Assembly: GCA_947500755.1 (NCBI GenBank)
Contig: CANMTO010000005.1
Span: 39,187-103,186 of the forward strand
Source of the DNA: Flavobacteriales bacterium
Lineage (GTDB): Bacteria > Bacteroidota > Bacteroidia > Flavobacteriales_D > Crocinitomicaceae
Length of the DNA: 64,000 bases
Direction: 5' to 3'
Part shown: in pieces, positions 8,616 to 18,045 of the stretch
Position numbering within the stretch: position 1 is the stretch's first letter
Layout of the letters: every line of letters starts with the position of its first letter
The notes under the pieces: model-generated
Told to the model about the DNA's origin: nothing
The model's input: only the letters and a program-made list of their open reading frames with translations
Database searches by the model: none
Position numbers and translations under genes: made by a program

Positions 8616-9980
8616 ATGTCCAAGGAAGTTTTCACACTCAAACAAGTTTCACAATCGATTCGAAAAACGTTGGAATCACGGTATGATCGCTCCTATTGGG
8701 TTAAGGCTGAAATATACAAAATGAATCTTTTCGCGAGCGGACATGCGTTTCCAGAGCTTGTTCAACGAACAGACGGAAAGATTGTAGCGAATTTAAGTGG
8801 TGTTATTTGGAAAACAAACTACCTAAAAATCTCGAAACAATTCGAGGCCGAAGTAAAAGAGCCATTCAGTGAAGGGAAAGAAGTGCTGATGTTAATTAAA
8901 ATCACCTTCAGTGAAGTATATGGGCTTAGCCTTCATATCTCTGACATCGATCCAAGCTATTCCCTCGGAGCACTTCACAAACTAAAACTAGAAACCATTG
9001 AGGCGCTCAATAATTTGGGAATTCTACAAAAAAATCAACTCCTGACGCTTGAATTGCCTAAGCGAATTGCCGTAATTTCCGCAGAATCAAGCAAGGGCCT
9101 CTCAGACTTCATGCAGGTGTTAAACGCATCTACCCATAAATTCGGTGTAGGCACCTTTTTATTCAATGCAACCGTACAAGGGGATCAGGCGGTGAACTCT
9201 ATTTTGTTTGCTCTTAAAAAAATTGAACGGCTTCGTAATTATTTTGATGCGGTAGTGATTGTTCGAGGGGGCGGAGCTGAAGTTGGTATGTCTTGTTACG
9301 ACGATTTCAAACTTTGTAAACGTATTGCAGAATTCCCTTTGCCAATCCTGTGTGGAATTGGCCATTCCACAAACCTCACTGTAGCAGAAATGGTGGCCTT
9401 TTCCCATGCCATTACTCCGTCTGTATTGGCTTCAGACTTATTACAAGAATTTGAACTAAAGCTGCTTGAACTTCATGCCTTTGGTGCCAGCCTAACCCGA
9501 GTTCAAAACAGACTTCTAACCAATACAAAAAACACCTTTCACCAAACAGTTTCTAAAATTAATGGCGTTACCAAGTGGCGTTTTGAACGCATTAACAACC
9601 AACTCAAAAGCCTTGAACAACGCAGTATTCAAGAAACTAAACGGGTGTTGACATCCCATCAAGACCTCATAGCATCTAGTCCCTTGGTCATTCAAGGACT
9701 AGTAAAGCGATCGCATCAACAGGAGCATCACAGACGGACCATGCTTGAACAGCACCTGGTTTTCACGCTTGAACGTACCCTGGGGAAAAACAACACGGTA
9801 TTGGAATCCCTGGATAAACAAGTCCACCTCATGAGTCCTGCTGCTGTTTTATCGCGGGGATTTGCAATTGCTCGAAGCAACGGAAAGGCCTTGCTCAGTA
9901 AAACATCACTGCACCCGGGAACCTTAATACAAATTGAACTCAGCGACGGTACCGCCGAAGCCGAAGTAAAATCAACCTAG
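8616..9980 (+). CDS. xseA: Exodeoxyribonuclease VII large subunit
   Basis: A 454-residue XseA. An N-terminal OB-fold nucleic-acid-binding domain (~1-110) is followed by the nuclease core with VISAESSKGLSDF, VVIVRGGGAEVG and CGIGHSTNLTVAE (~145-270), a long coiled coil (~290-400) and the C-terminal SPAAVLSRGFAIARS motif. With the small subunit XseB it degrades single-stranded DNA to oligonucleotides. The XseB gene, often the next gene downstream, is not here: rnpA begins 22 bases after the stop. Start at the ATG 8616 is supported by the family N-terminus (SKEVFTLKQVSQSI). It is transcribed divergently from prs. Confidence 0.93.
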   Translation: MSKEVFTLKQVSQSIRKTLESRYDRSYWVKAEIYKMNLFASGHAFPELVQRTDGKIVANLSGVIWKTNYLKISKQFEAEVKEPFSEGKEVLMLIKITFSEVYGLSLHISDIDPSYSLGALHKLKLETIEALNNLGILQKNQLLTLELPKRIAVISAESSKGLSDFMQVLNASTHKFGVGTFLFNATVQGDQAVNSILFALKKIERLRNYFDAVVIVRGGGAEVGMSCYDDFKLCKRIAEFPLPILCGIGHSTNLTVAEMVAFSHAITPSVLASDLLQEFELKLLELHAFGASLTRVQNRLLTNTKNTFHQTVSKINGVTKWRFERINNQLKSLEQRSIQETKRVLTSHQDLIASSPLVIQGLVKRSHQQEHHRRTMLEQHLVFTLERTLGKNNTVLESLDKQVHLMSPAAVLSRGFAIARSNGKALLSKTSLHPGTLIQIELSDGTAEAEVKST

Positions 9981-9988
9981 GATTTACC

Positions 9989-9996
9989 TACTTTTG
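9989..9996 (+). promoter_or_regulatory. Candidate -7 promoter box (TACTTTTG) abutting rnpA
   Basis: TACTTTTG matches TAnnTTTG and lies just after the xseA stop, only 5 bases before the rnpA ATG at 10002. A start of transcription at the usual distance would fall at or next to the ATG. I see no -33 TTG at the right spacing. Confidence 0.4.
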
Positions 9997-10001
9997 TACC
10001 T

Positions 10002-10376
10002 ATGGACGAAACCTTCGGAAAGGCGCATCGGATTTTCTTAAAAAAGGAAATTGACCATGTATTTACAATGAAGGAAAAGGTCCTTGTATTTCCTTTTCTA
10101 TCACATGTTTCATTTGAGGCGAGTGAAACACCAAGTTTTGCAGTCTTGATAACCGTTCCGAAAAAGCGAATAAAAAAGGCGCATGATAGAAATAGAATCA
10201 AGCGCTTAATTCGCGAAAGCCTACGCAAAGAAAAAACACCCATATTGGCAAGGGCAGTAGCTAAAAACCATAACATTCTTTTTAGTATCGTTTATCTTTG
10301 GGAAGAAATCCCCGTAGATGATCTCATTGAGCAAAAAATTAAAAAATTAATATCCCGAATATGCGAACTTCCTTAA
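10002..10376 (+). CDS. rnpA: Ribonuclease P protein component
   Basis: A 124-residue basic protein with the RnpA layout: the N-terminal KAHRIFLKKEIDHVF segment, the central beta strands ending in FAVLITVPKKRIKKAH, and the RNR signature DRNRIKRLIRESLR. It assists the RNase P ribozyme in tRNA 5' processing. It is not next to rpmH/dnaA here but between xseA and a C-terminal protease, an arrangement found in Bacteroidota. Its last 16 bases overlap the following protease gene. The ATG 10002 is the only sensible start. Confidence 0.92.
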   Translation: MDETFGKAHRIFLKKEIDHVFTMKEKVLVFPFLSHVSFEASETPSFAVLITVPKKRIKKAHDRNRIKRLIRESLRKEKTPILARAVAKNHNILFSIVYLWEEIPVDDLIEQKIKKLISRICELP

Positions 10377-11998
10377 CTCAGATCCTTTTCTGTTTTTCAC
10401 TGCTATTTTACGCGTTAAGTTATGGGCAATCCGAGTCGTTTGAAGAACTCAAAAGTTTAGAACTCATGGATCAAATCTATGAGCACCTTGACTTATACTT
10501 TGTCGACGAGGTAGCGCATGGAAAACTATCTAAAACAGCCATCGATGCCATGCTTAAGGAGCTCGATCCATACACGGTATATTATCATGAGGCGAACATC
10601 GAAGATTATCGATTAATGACCACGGGACAATATGGTGGAATCGGTGCCTTAATCGGCAACATGGATAACGAAATTTACATCACCGATCCGTACGAAGGAA
10701 ATCCTGCACAAAAAGCGGGTATACAGGCAGGAGATAAAATTCTACGAATCGATAGAAAGCCCATTTCAGGTAAATCGGTTGAGGAAGCCTCGAATGCACT
10801 CAAAGGACCGAAAGGAACGACCGTAAGTTTAGAGCTTGAGCGCAATGGGCAGATACTAACCTTAGACATCGTTCGCGATGAAATTAAAATTCCCGACGTT
10901 CCATATTCGGGCATGCTAACAGGGACAACAGGGTACATATCTCTAAGCAGCTTTACCCAAACAGCAGGAGAAGAAATTAAAAAAAACATCCAGGACCTTC
11001 AATCAAAGGGCATGACCAATATGATTCTAGATTTGAGAGGCAATGGGGGAGGGCTCTTGATCGAAGCGGTTAAAATTGTTGGCTTTTTTGTGCCAAAAGG
11101 TCAAGTTGTGGTAACCACCAAGGGGCGTTCAAAGCAAGAAAACATGGTGTATAAAACGATGGAAACACCCATTGCCGAAAAGTTACCTCTTGTAGTTTTG
11201 ATTGATGAGGGAAGTGCTTCCGCCAGTGAAATTGTAGCCGGCGCCTTGCAAGATTTAGACCGTGCGGTTGTGGTTGGAAACACCAGTTATGGCAAAGGGT
11301 TGGTGCAACGCACCTTCGACCTAAAATACGGCTCGAAAATGAAACTCACCATCGCAAAATACTATACCCCTTCTGGCCGATGTGTACAGCGGTTAGAATA
11401 TTATGACGATGCCAATGATGGAAAACCAAGGGTAATTGCAGATAGCCTTTTGCAAAAATTCAACACGAAAAATGGACGACCAGTAATTGATGGAAGGGGG
11501 ATTGAACCCGACATAAAAATCGAAGATTCTGTGTACAGCGATTATACCCGCGCATTGCTTGCAAAACATCACATATTCTATTACGCAAGCGCCTACCGAA
11601 ATACTCATCCCTCAATCGCTTCGGCAGAAACTTTTGAATTATCCGATGAGGCATTGGAAGAATTCCGCACCTACCTTAGCAATAAAGGATTTGTATATAC
11701 TTCTCCAGAACTAAGAGCGTTAGAGCGCATCAAAGAAGCATTGGAAAAGAAACAACAATTCAGTGCGGTTTCAGGAGAATTCTCCGCCTTAAATGACCGT
11801 TTGCTAAAGGCTTCGAGTAGCTATTTCGAAATTAATAAAACAGAAATTAAAGACCTATTAACCCAAGAAATTATAGGGCGTTACTATTTTCAGAAGGGAG
11901 AACTTATTTATGCCTTTAAATCTGATGAGGTAGTTGTTCGAGGCATGGACATATTGACGAAGGAGAAGGAATATAAATCCACCTTACATATTAAATAA
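10361..11998 (+). CDS. S41-family C-terminal processing protease (CtpA/Prc-like)
   Basis: A 545-residue protein with a signal peptide (~1-22, ending SYGQS), an N-terminal helical region, a PDZ domain (~88-175; GGIGALI and GIQAGDKILRIDRKPI) and the peptidase core. The catalytic dyad is visible: Ser287 in EGSASASEIVAGALQD and Lys312 in TSYGKGLVQ, spaced 25 residues apart as in Tsp/Prc. It is exported to the periplasm, where the family trims or degrades proteins from their C-termini. The start overlaps rnpA by 16 bases. A ~130-residue C-terminal extension after the core is helical and of unknown role. Confidence 0.92.
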   Translation: MRTSLTQILFCFSLLFYALSYGQSESFEELKSLELMDQIYEHLDLYFVDEVAHGKLSKTAIDAMLKELDPYTVYYHEANIEDYRLMTTGQYGGIGALIGNMDNEIYITDPYEGNPAQKAGIQAGDKILRIDRKPISGKSVEEASNALKGPKGTTVSLELERNGQILTLDIVRDEIKIPDVPYSGMLTGTTGYISLSSFTQTAGEEIKKNIQDLQSKGMTNMILDLRGNGGGLLIEAVKIVGFFVPKGQVVVTTKGRSKQENMVYKTMETPIAEKLPLVVLIDEGSASASEIVAGALQDLDRAVVVGNTSYGKGLVQRTFDLKYGSKMKLTIAKYYTPSGRCVQRLEYYDDANDGKPRVIADSLLQKFNTKNGRPVIDGRGIEPDIKIEDSVYSDYTRALLAKHHIFYYASAYRNTHPSIASAETFELSDEALEEFRTYLSNKGFVYTSPELRALERIKEALEKKQQFSAVSGEFSALNDRLLKASSSYFEINKTEIKDLLTQEIIGRYYFQKGELIYAFKSDEVVVRGMDILTKEKEYKSTLHIK

Positions 11999-12006
11999 AC
12001 AAAGCA

Positions 12007-13464
12007 TTGAAGTTTTTAAAGCAACACTTAGATTCTATATACTTCTATTTAAGTCTTAGCTTCTTAGTTGGCTTGACCTGTAGTAAATTTCTAATGTCCG
12101 CCTCGCTCATTCTACATGCAATTCTCTTTGTTTTTGCAGGTGATTACACGGTTTTTATACAGCGGTTTAGATCCAATCAATGGCTTTTTTTACTACTCGC
12201 TTTTTGGGGGCTCCATGCTCTAAGCCTGCTTTGGAGTTCGGATTTAAACGAAGGGTGGAATGCGCTCCGCGTTCGGATTTCCCTTGTTTCTTTACCCTTG
12301 CTATATATTGGAACGCTCTCATTCAAGCGACAACAAATCATAACATATACTAAAGTCCTTATGCTTGCTATCGTTGTTGTTATTGGTTTAAATGTGGTTC
12401 ATTATGGCGTGTTGATTCAGAATAATTTGGCCTTGGATATCCGTCAACTCAGTTGGTTTGGTTCACATATTCGATTTGGGATTTTGGTGGCATTTTCGGG
12501 TATCCTTGCTTTTAACCTCTGGAAGAATAAATGTCTATCAACGCTTTGGTTGGTGGCTTACTTAACGCTTATTGGAATGTATACCCTGTACAGTCAAACG
12601 CTTAGTGCATACCTTGGCGCTTTGTTTGTATTGCTAGTCATCGCATATGATGTTATCCGGTCGACACGTTTTTCTAGGGAAATTGGCTTCGGGGTTATCG
12701 TGCTTACAAGCGTTATGGGAGCCCTGGTAATTAAGGGTATAGCTACACCTAACCCCACTTGTGGGACCTTTGCCTCCACGGAGGACGCCATCACCGCTTG
12801 GGCCTTACGCTCCAACCTGCCCTTGGATCGTTTAGACCGAAAAGGTCAGAGACTAAGCCGTACAGCTGAGCGGTATTTATGTGCTAAAAACGAATCGCTT
12901 ACAGCAAGGTCGATAAAAAAACTAAGTCAACAAGATGTAGTAAATATTGAAAATGGATTTGCCAGTGAGCATTCCGTTCAGGGTGGGCTTTGGAGTCGCA
13001 TAGAAGAATTAAAATTTGAGCTAAATGAGGCCAAAGATCCGAACGGCCATTCGCTGCTGCAACGCATAGAATATTGGAAAACCGCATGGGCGGTGATAAA
13101 TGACCATCCTTTGTTGGGGGTTGGAATCGGTGATATCGATCGTGAAATGGAAAATAAATATAACGAAACAGGCTCGGCACTTAAACCCGAAAATCGACGG
13201 CGGAGTCACAACATGTACCTAACTACTTGGATGGGCATTGGGGTCTTCGGGGTAGTGCTTATGTTATGGGGGATCGGTTATTTGGGGTGGATTGGGGTCA
13301 AGGAACATCACCCAGTTCTCATTGCCTTTTGTGCCATTATATTCGCTACCATGTGCCTAGAAGACAGCCTGGAAACGCAAGCGGGAGCCTCATTCGTTGG
13401 TTTTTTTATAGCGATTCTCTGCGGACAAGCGGGGAGAACGGCGTGGACCACTAAAAATTACTAA
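12007..13464 (+). CDS. O-antigen ligase/polymerase-like membrane protein (Wzy_C)
   Basis: A 485-residue integral membrane protein with about ten hydrophobic helices and one very large polar loop (residues ~245-395) before the last helices. The loop contains YWKTAWAVINDHPLLGVGIGD and RRSHNMYLTTWMGIGVFGV, the pattern of the Wzy_C domain in O-antigen ligases and polymerases. Such enzymes act on undecaprenyl-linked glycans at the periplasmic face, or on other glycoconjugates such as protein glycans. Translation starts at a TTG (12007), 8 bases after the protease stop; I see no better ATG. Two cysteines in the loop (PTCGTF and RYLCAKN) could form a disulfide. Ligase versus polymerase cannot be decided. 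Confidence 0.8.
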   Translation: MKFLKQHLDSIYFYLSLSFLVGLTCSKFLMSASLILHAILFVFAGDYTVFIQRFRSNQWLFLLLAFWGLHALSLLWSSDLNEGWNALRVRISLVSLPLLYIGTLSFKRQQIITYTKVLMLAIVVVIGLNVVHYGVLIQNNLALDIRQLSWFGSHIRFGILVAFSGILAFNLWKNKCLSTLWLVAYLTLIGMYTLYSQTLSAYLGALFVLLVIAYDVIRSTRFSREIGFGVIVLTSVMGALVIKGIATPNPTCGTFASTEDAITAWALRSNLPLDRLDRKGQRLSRTAERYLCAKNESLTARSIKKLSQQDVVNIENGFASEHSVQGGLWSRIEELKFELNEAKDPNGHSLLQRIEYWKTAWAVINDHPLLGVGIGDIDREMENKYNETGSALKPENRRRSHNMYLTTWMGIGVFGVVLMLWGIGYLGWIGVKEHHPVLIAFCAIIFATMCLEDSLETQAGASFVGFFIAILCGQAGRTAWTTKNY

Positions 13465-13469
13465 TTTCG
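13462..13469 (+). promoter_or_regulatory. Candidate -7 box (TAATTTCG) abutting gldA
   Basis: TAATTTCG differs from TAnnTTTG at one position, overlaps the stop codon of the preceding gene and lies 5 bases before the gldA ATG (13475). It would give a leaderless transcript. No -33 element is apparent. Confidence 0.25.
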
Positions 13470-13474
13470 CACGT

Positions 13475-14377
13475 ATGTCAATTGAAGTTAAGCATCTAAC
13501 TAAGTTTTTTGGAGAGCAAGCCGCCGTTAACGATATTTCGTTTGAAATCGGTAAAGGTGAAATTGTCGCCTTTTTGGGTCCTAATGGAGCGGGGAAGTCT
13601 ACAACCATGAAAATGATTACTGGATATATTCCTGCAAGTGCCGGTACGATTAAAGTGAACGGGATAACGGTAGATGTAGACGATCTTGAAACACGAAAAA
13701 TTATCGGTTATCTTCCAGAGAACAACCCCCTATACCTTGACATGTACGTCAAAGAATACCTCCATTTTGTGGGGTCTATTTATAAAGTTTCAGCCTTAAA
13801 AAACCGAGTGAATGAAATGATTCAAATGGTTGGATTGGAACTAGAACAACATAAAAAGATAGGCGCACTTTCGAAGGGATACAAGCAACGGGTGGGGCTA
13901 GCACAAGCCTTTATTCACGACCCACAAGTGCTGATTTTAGACGAGCCAACCTCGGGGCTTGACCCCAATCAGTTGGTGGAAATTCGAGAGCTGATTAAAA
14001 CGATTGGCAAAGAAAAAACGATAATGCTCTCCACCCACATTATGCAAGAAGTTGAAGCCATTTGTGATCGGGTCATTATTATTAATAAAGGAAAGATTGT
14101 TGCGAATAATAATCAGCAAGCCTTAGATTCAAGGCCCGAAGTACAGACGATATACATTGAATTTGAGGGCAATGTAAGTAGCCAGGTACTTTCAAAAATA
14201 TCGGGGGTAACTACGGTTAAATCCTTAGATAACGGTTGGTTAATCGAAGGAAGTACCGACCAAGATCTGCGGAAGAACGTGTCTAAAAAGGCTCAAGAAG
14301 CAGGATGGTTAATTATGACCTTAAAACTTGAGAAAAAAAGCTTAGAGGCTGTATTCAAGGAACTAACAAAAAACTAG
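13475..14377 (+). CDS. gldA: Gliding motility-associated ABC transporter ATPase GldA
   Basis: A 300-residue ABC ATPase with Walker A GPNGAGKST, Q-loop, signature LSKGYKQRVGLAQ and Walker B VLILDEPTSGLD. The N-terminus (MSIEVKHLTKFFGEQAAVND) and the ~80-residue C-terminal extension agree with GldA of flavobacterial gliding machines, where it pairs with the membrane proteins GldF and GldG. Neither gldF nor gldG is adjacent, so the partner genes must be elsewhere if it is a true GldA. It could alternatively be another ABC-2 type exporter ATPase of the same subfamily. tyrS starts 1 base after its stop, implying co-transcription. Confidence 0.82.
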   Translation: MSIEVKHLTKFFGEQAAVNDISFEIGKGEIVAFLGPNGAGKSTTMKMITGYIPASAGTIKVNGITVDVDDLETRKIIGYLPENNPLYLDMYVKEYLHFVGSIYKVSALKNRVNEMIQMVGLELEQHKKIGALSKGYKQRVGLAQAFIHDPQVLILDEPTSGLDPNQLVEIRELIKTIGKEKTIMLSTHIMQEVEAICDRVIIINKGKIVANNNQQALDSRPEVQTIYIEFEGNVSSQVLSKISGVTTVKSLDNGWLIEGSTDQDLRKNVSKKAQEAGWLIMTLKLEKKSLEAVFKELTKN

Positions 14378-14378
14378 G

Positions 14379-15650
14379 ATGAATTTTATTGAAGAAATGA
14401 CATGGCGAGGTATGATTCATGACATCATGCCTGGGACTGAAGAAGCATTAAGCAAGGGGATGAGGAGTGGATATATAGGATTTGACCCAACGGCGGACTC
14501 TCTGCACATTGGAAGTTTAGTTCAAATCATGACCCTCGTGCATTTTCAGCGCGCTGGCCATAAGCCCATCGCCTTAGTTGGAGGTGCCACAGGAATGGTA
14601 GGAGACCCTTCTGGAAAATCTCAAGAGCGGAACTTATTAAACAAAGAAACCCTGGATCATAACATTAAGGGCGTTAGGGAACAACTCACACATTTTTTGG
14701 ATTTCGACGGACCTAATGCGGCAGAATTAGTAAACAACTACGATTGGTTTCAACACCTGTCATTTTTAGAGTTCATACGCGATGTGGGTAAACATATCAG
14801 TGTCAATTATATGATGGCTAAAGATTCGGTTAAAAATCGCTTAGAAACAGGTATGTCGTTTACCGAGTTCTCCTATCAATTGGTTCAAGGATATGATTTT
14901 TACTACTTAAACCAGCATAAAAACTGTGTCGTTCAGCTCGGAGGCTCTGATCAGTGGGGAAATATTGTGACCGGAACTGAGCTTATTCGAAGGAAGTCGG
15001 GCGGTGAGGCGTACGCCGTGACCACACCTCTCATCAAAAAAGCGGATGGCAGTAAATTCGGGAAAACCGAAGGAGGTAATGTTTGGTTATCGAAAGAACG
15101 CACCAGTCCGTATAAATTTTACCAATATTGGCTCAATACGAGCGATGCGGATGCCCAAAATTATATTCGCATCTTTACCTTATTGTCTAAATCGGAAATT
15201 GAGCAATTAGAAAGCCAACATCAAGAAGCCCCTCATTTACGTAGCTTGCAAAAAGCACTCGCCGAAGACGTTACAAAACGGGTTCATGGAGAGAAAGAAC
15301 TTGAGGCCGCAATTAATGCATCTGAAATCCTTTTTGGCAAGGCCACTAAAGAGAATTTACAAAAGCTTTCAATAGAGGATTTCTTGGCTGTATTTGAAGG
15401 GGTGCCGCAAGCCATTATATCGAAATCTTTGATTTCTGATGGGTTATCTGTGGTTGATGCCCTGGTAAAAGAATCGAATTTCCTTGCCTCTAACGGAGAA
15501 GCGCGGCGCGAATTAAAAGCCAATGCAATCTCTGTAAATAAGGAAAAGGTAGAAGAATCCTTTGTCTTAAATGAAAGTCATTTGTTAAACAATCAATTCA
15601 TCTTACTCGGTAAAGGAAAAAAAACCAACTTTATTCTCAGGTGCCAGTAA
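14379..15650 (+). CDS. tyrS: Tyrosine--tRNA ligase
   Basis: A 423-residue class I aminoacyl-tRNA synthetase. The HIGH-type motif is seen as DSLHIGSL, the tyrosine-binding pocket as YDFYYLNQ and GGSDQWGNI, and the KMSKS loop as KFGKT (the form used by bacterial TyrRS). A C-terminal S4-like tRNA-binding domain (~350-423; ANAISVNKEKVEESFVL) is present. It charges tRNA-Tyr in the cytoplasm. Length and all motifs are normal. It begins 1 base after the gldA stop. Confidence 0.97.
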   Translation: MNFIEEMTWRGMIHDIMPGTEEALSKGMRSGYIGFDPTADSLHIGSLVQIMTLVHFQRAGHKPIALVGGATGMVGDPSGKSQERNLLNKETLDHNIKGVREQLTHFLDFDGPNAAELVNNYDWFQHLSFLEFIRDVGKHISVNYMMAKDSVKNRLETGMSFTEFSYQLVQGYDFYYLNQHKNCVVQLGGSDQWGNIVTGTELIRRKSGGEAYAVTTPLIKKADGSKFGKTEGGNVWLSKERTSPYKFYQYWLNTSDADAQNYIRIFTLLSKSEIEQLESQHQEAPHLRSLQKALAEDVTKRVHGEKELEAAINASEILFGKATKENLQKLSIEDFLAVFEGVPQAIISKSLISDGLSVVDALVKESNFLASNGEARRELKANAISVNKEKVEESFVLNESHLLNNQFILLGKGKKTNFILRCQ

Positions 15651-15696
15651 CTATTTCGTGGCACAATCATTGATTTAGTAATTTGAAATCATTGCC

Positions 15697-16488
15697 ATGA
15701 AAACAACAGGTTATTTTATTGGGCTTGCATGCGCTTGCATCCTATTACTTTCTGCGAGTAACTCGCGCGAATATCCAGAAATCGAAAATGAATCTTTTAA
15801 AATCGGAGAAAAGCTAAGGTATCGGATCAGTTATGGATTTATAGATGCCGGTGAAGCCACATTAGAAACTAAATATACCGACAAAAAGGGGGATAACCGA
15901 AGTTTATATCATGTAGTTGGAATTGGCAAAACCCTGGGTGCCTTTAATTCGGTATTTAAAGTGGATGATCGATATGAATCGTATATCGACAAAAAAAGCA
16001 TTATGCCATGGTATTTTGTGAGAAGAGTGGATGAGGGGGGCTATAAAATCAAACAAGATTATACCTTCAAACACAACGTAGAAAAGGTGGATAACGGAAA
16101 AGGGAAAACCTTCAAAACTCCGATGGGTGTACAAGACATGATCTCCTGTTTTTACTATGCCCGAACCCTTGATTTTAAACACATAAAAAAAGGAACGGTA
16201 TTCTCCATTCCATGTTTCATGGATGATGAACTTTTTACGCTAAAAATCAAGTATAAAGGGGATGAAGAAATAAACATTCGCAAGGGAACCTTTCGATGCA
16301 TGCGTTTTGTTCCCGTGGTTCAAACGGGACGATATTTCAAACATGAGGACGACGTTAGCTTTTGGATTACCAAGGACAAAAACAGAATCCCCATATTAGT
16401 GAAAGCAAAAATCCCTGTTGGAAATGTGAAGATGCACCTTGTTGGGTGGTATGGCCTTAAAAACGAATTAAGCAGTAAGATTAAATAA
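15697..16488 (+). CDS. DUF3108 domain protein, secreted/periplasmic
   Basis: A 263-residue protein with a hydrophobic N-terminal signal (~1-22) and a beta-rich DUF3108 domain beginning [31 protein letters not shown]3108 proteins are widespread in Bacteroidota and have been associated with outer-membrane or periplasmic functions without a settled role. The terminal [17 protein letters not shown] matches the family's last strand. The 3' end overlaps that of queA by 8 bases in a tail-to-tail arrangement. Confidence 0.75.
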   Translation: MKTTGYFIGLACACILLLSASNSREYPEIENESFKIGEKLRYRISYGFIDAGEATLETKYTDKKGDNRSLYHVVGIGKTLGAFNSVFKVDDRYESYIDKKSIMPWYFVRRVDEGGYKIKQDYTFKHNVEKVDNGKGKTFKTPMGVQDMISCFYYARTLDFKHIKKGTVFSIPCFMDDELFTLKIKYKGDEEINIRKGTFRCMRFVPVVQTGRYFKHEDDVSFWITKDKNRIPILVKAKIPVGNVKMHLVGWYGLKNELSSKIK

Positions 16489-17539
16489 TCAGCATGGCAT
16501 CGCCATACGAATAGAATCGGTACTTTTCCTTAATTGCTTCATGATAAGCCTCCATCATTAATTCATGCCCCATGAACGCAGAGATCATCATTAATAAGGT
16601 AGATAAGGGCGTATGAAAGTTTGTGATTAAGCAATCGGCAACCATAAAATCATAGGGCGGAAAAATAAATTTGTTGGTCCACCCATTGTATGGTTTTAAC
16701 ATCCCTTCCGTAGAAACGGACGATTCAATGGCGCGCATGCTCGTTGTTCCTACCGCACACACCTTTTTCTTGTTACGCTTAGCCTCATTTACAATGTTTA
16801 CTGCTTTTTCTGAGATTATTGCTTGCTCTGAGTCCATCTTGTGTTTCGTGAGGTCCTCTACCTCCACCGAACGGAATGTTCCCAATCCAACGTGAAGGGT
16901 TAACTCTGCAAAATTTACCCCTTTTAATTCTAATCGCTTCAATAATTCACGAGAGAAATGTAATCCAGCCGTTGGAGCAGCAACCGCTCCTTCTTCCTTG
17001 GCGAAAATTGTTTGATACATTTCCTCATCCATAGGCTCTACCTCACGTTTAATGTATTTAGGAAGCGGTGTTTCACCGAGCTCTGTAATAATCTTCTTAA
17101 ACTCTTCGTAGGGTCCGTCAAATAAAAATCTAAGGGTTCTTCCACGCGAAGTAGTATTGTCAATGACCTCAGCAACCAAAGAATCATCTTCACCAAAATA
17201 TAACTTATTTCCAATGCGTATTTTTCGGGCAGGATCCACTAAAACATCCCATAAAAAGCTCTCTCGGTTCAATTCTCGGAGCAAAAACACCTCGATTTTA
17301 GCCCCTGTTTTTTCTTTATTACCGTACATCCGAGCAGGAAAAACTCGCGTATTGTTTAAAATCATCACATCCCCCTCGTCAAAATAAGAAAGCACATCCT
17401 TAAATAACTTGTGTTCAATCTTACGGGTTTTTCGATTAATGACCATAAGGCGACATTCGTCGCGATTTTCTGAAGGATATTCTGCGATTAATTCTTGGGG
17501 AAGATCGAAGTTGAACTCCGATAATTTCATTTTACTCAT
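16481..17539 (-). CDS. queA: S-adenosylmethionine:tRNA ribosyltransferase-isomerase
   Basis: A 352-residue QueA. It transfers and isomerises the ribosyl moiety of SAM onto 7-aminomethyl-7-deazaguanine in tRNA to give epoxyqueuosine. Family motifs are present: [12 protein letters not shown] at the N-terminus, [39 protein letters not shown] and the C-terminal [17 protein letters not shown]. Start at ATG 17539; an in-frame ATG three codons later (17530) is also possible. It has its own clear promoter (17557-17588) and ends tail-to-tail with the DUF3108 gene. Confidence 0.96.
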   Translation of the reverse strand: MSKMKLSEFNFDLPQELIAEYPSENRDECRLMVINRKTRKIEHKLFKDVLSYFDEGDVMILNNTRVFPARMYGNKEKTGAKIEVFLLRELNRESFLWDVLVDPARKIRIGNKLYFGEDDSLVAEVIDNTTSRGRTLRFLFDGPYEEFKKIITELGETPLPKYIKREVEPMDEEMYQTIFAKEEGAVAAPTAGLHFSRELLKRLELKGVNFAELTLHVGLGTFRSVEVEDLTKHKMDSEQAIISEKAVNIVNEAKRNKKKVCAVGTTSMRAIESSVSTEGMLKPYNGWTNKFIFPPYDFMVADCLITNFHTPLSTLLMMISAFMGHELMMEAYHEAIKEKYRFYSYGDAMLII

Positions 17540-17556
17540 ATGTTCTAAATAGGGAG

Positions 17557-17588
17557 CAAAGATACAACCCTAAACTAGCGTTTGTCAA
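17557..17588 (-). promoter_or_regulatory. Bacteroidota-type promoter for queA
   Basis: Minus strand: TTG (17588-17586, in CTTGACA), a 21-base spacer, then TATCTTTG (17564-17557), a perfect TAnnTTTG. It lies 17 bases before the queA ATG. Sequence and spacing both fit the Bacteroidota primary sigma consensus. Confidence 0.7.
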
Positions 17589-17703
17589 GTTTTCGCGGAT
17601 GTATTTTGTGTTTCCTTTGAAAACACTGACTAAAATCAGTAAAAAACACAGCAATCATCATTCTTTAACGTAAGGAATTAGAAGAATTTTGACAAAAAAA
17701 CTA

Positions 17704-17967
17704 ATGAATTTAGAAAATCACTTTGAAAGCGAGTATAACCGATTTGGACTTATTCCAATTCTTATCTTACTCGTCGGTTGTCTAGGTGGAATCACTGTAG
17801 GCATGGGGGCAATTCAGGATACTTGGGCATTAATCCTGGTGGTTTTACCTACGATGTTAACCTTAAGTTTATTGCTTGCCGTGTCGCCTATGAAATGGAT
17901 TTATAAAGCAACTAGTATTACCATTGTAATTGACCTATTGCTAATCGCCTACTATTTATTTCAGTAA
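17704..17967 (+). CDS. Small membrane protein of unknown function
   Basis: An 87-residue protein with three hydrophobic segments (residues ~16-36, 45-62 and 69-87) and a short acidic N-terminus (MNLENHFESEYNRFG). I prefer the ATG at 17704 over the in-frame TTG at 17689 because an AAGGA-like stretch lies upstream at a reasonable distance. I do not recognise a family. It is isolated, between divergently oriented queA and the convergent SGNH gene, preceded by the longest gap of the window and by a GAATTTTG box (17684-17691) one base off the -7 consensus. Confidence 0.6.
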   Translation: MNLENHFESEYNRFGLIPILILLVGCLGGITVGMGAIQDTWALILVVLPTMLTLSLLLAVSPMKWIYKATSITIVIDLLLIAYYLFQ

Positions 17968-18045
17968 TTGGGGTGCAACTAATCCTTGAAAAAACAGACA
18001 CTAAGAACATACACACCTACCGTTCAAGGCTAGGTCTAGCGCTTA

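Noticed and set aside
17608..17640. Two overlapping short inverted repeats (GTGTTT/AAACAC and ACTGA/TCAGT) in the longest gap, before the small membrane protein gene
   Set aside because: Arms are only 5-6 bases in AT-rich DNA and no regulator or terminator pattern is clear, so chance is the simplest explanation.
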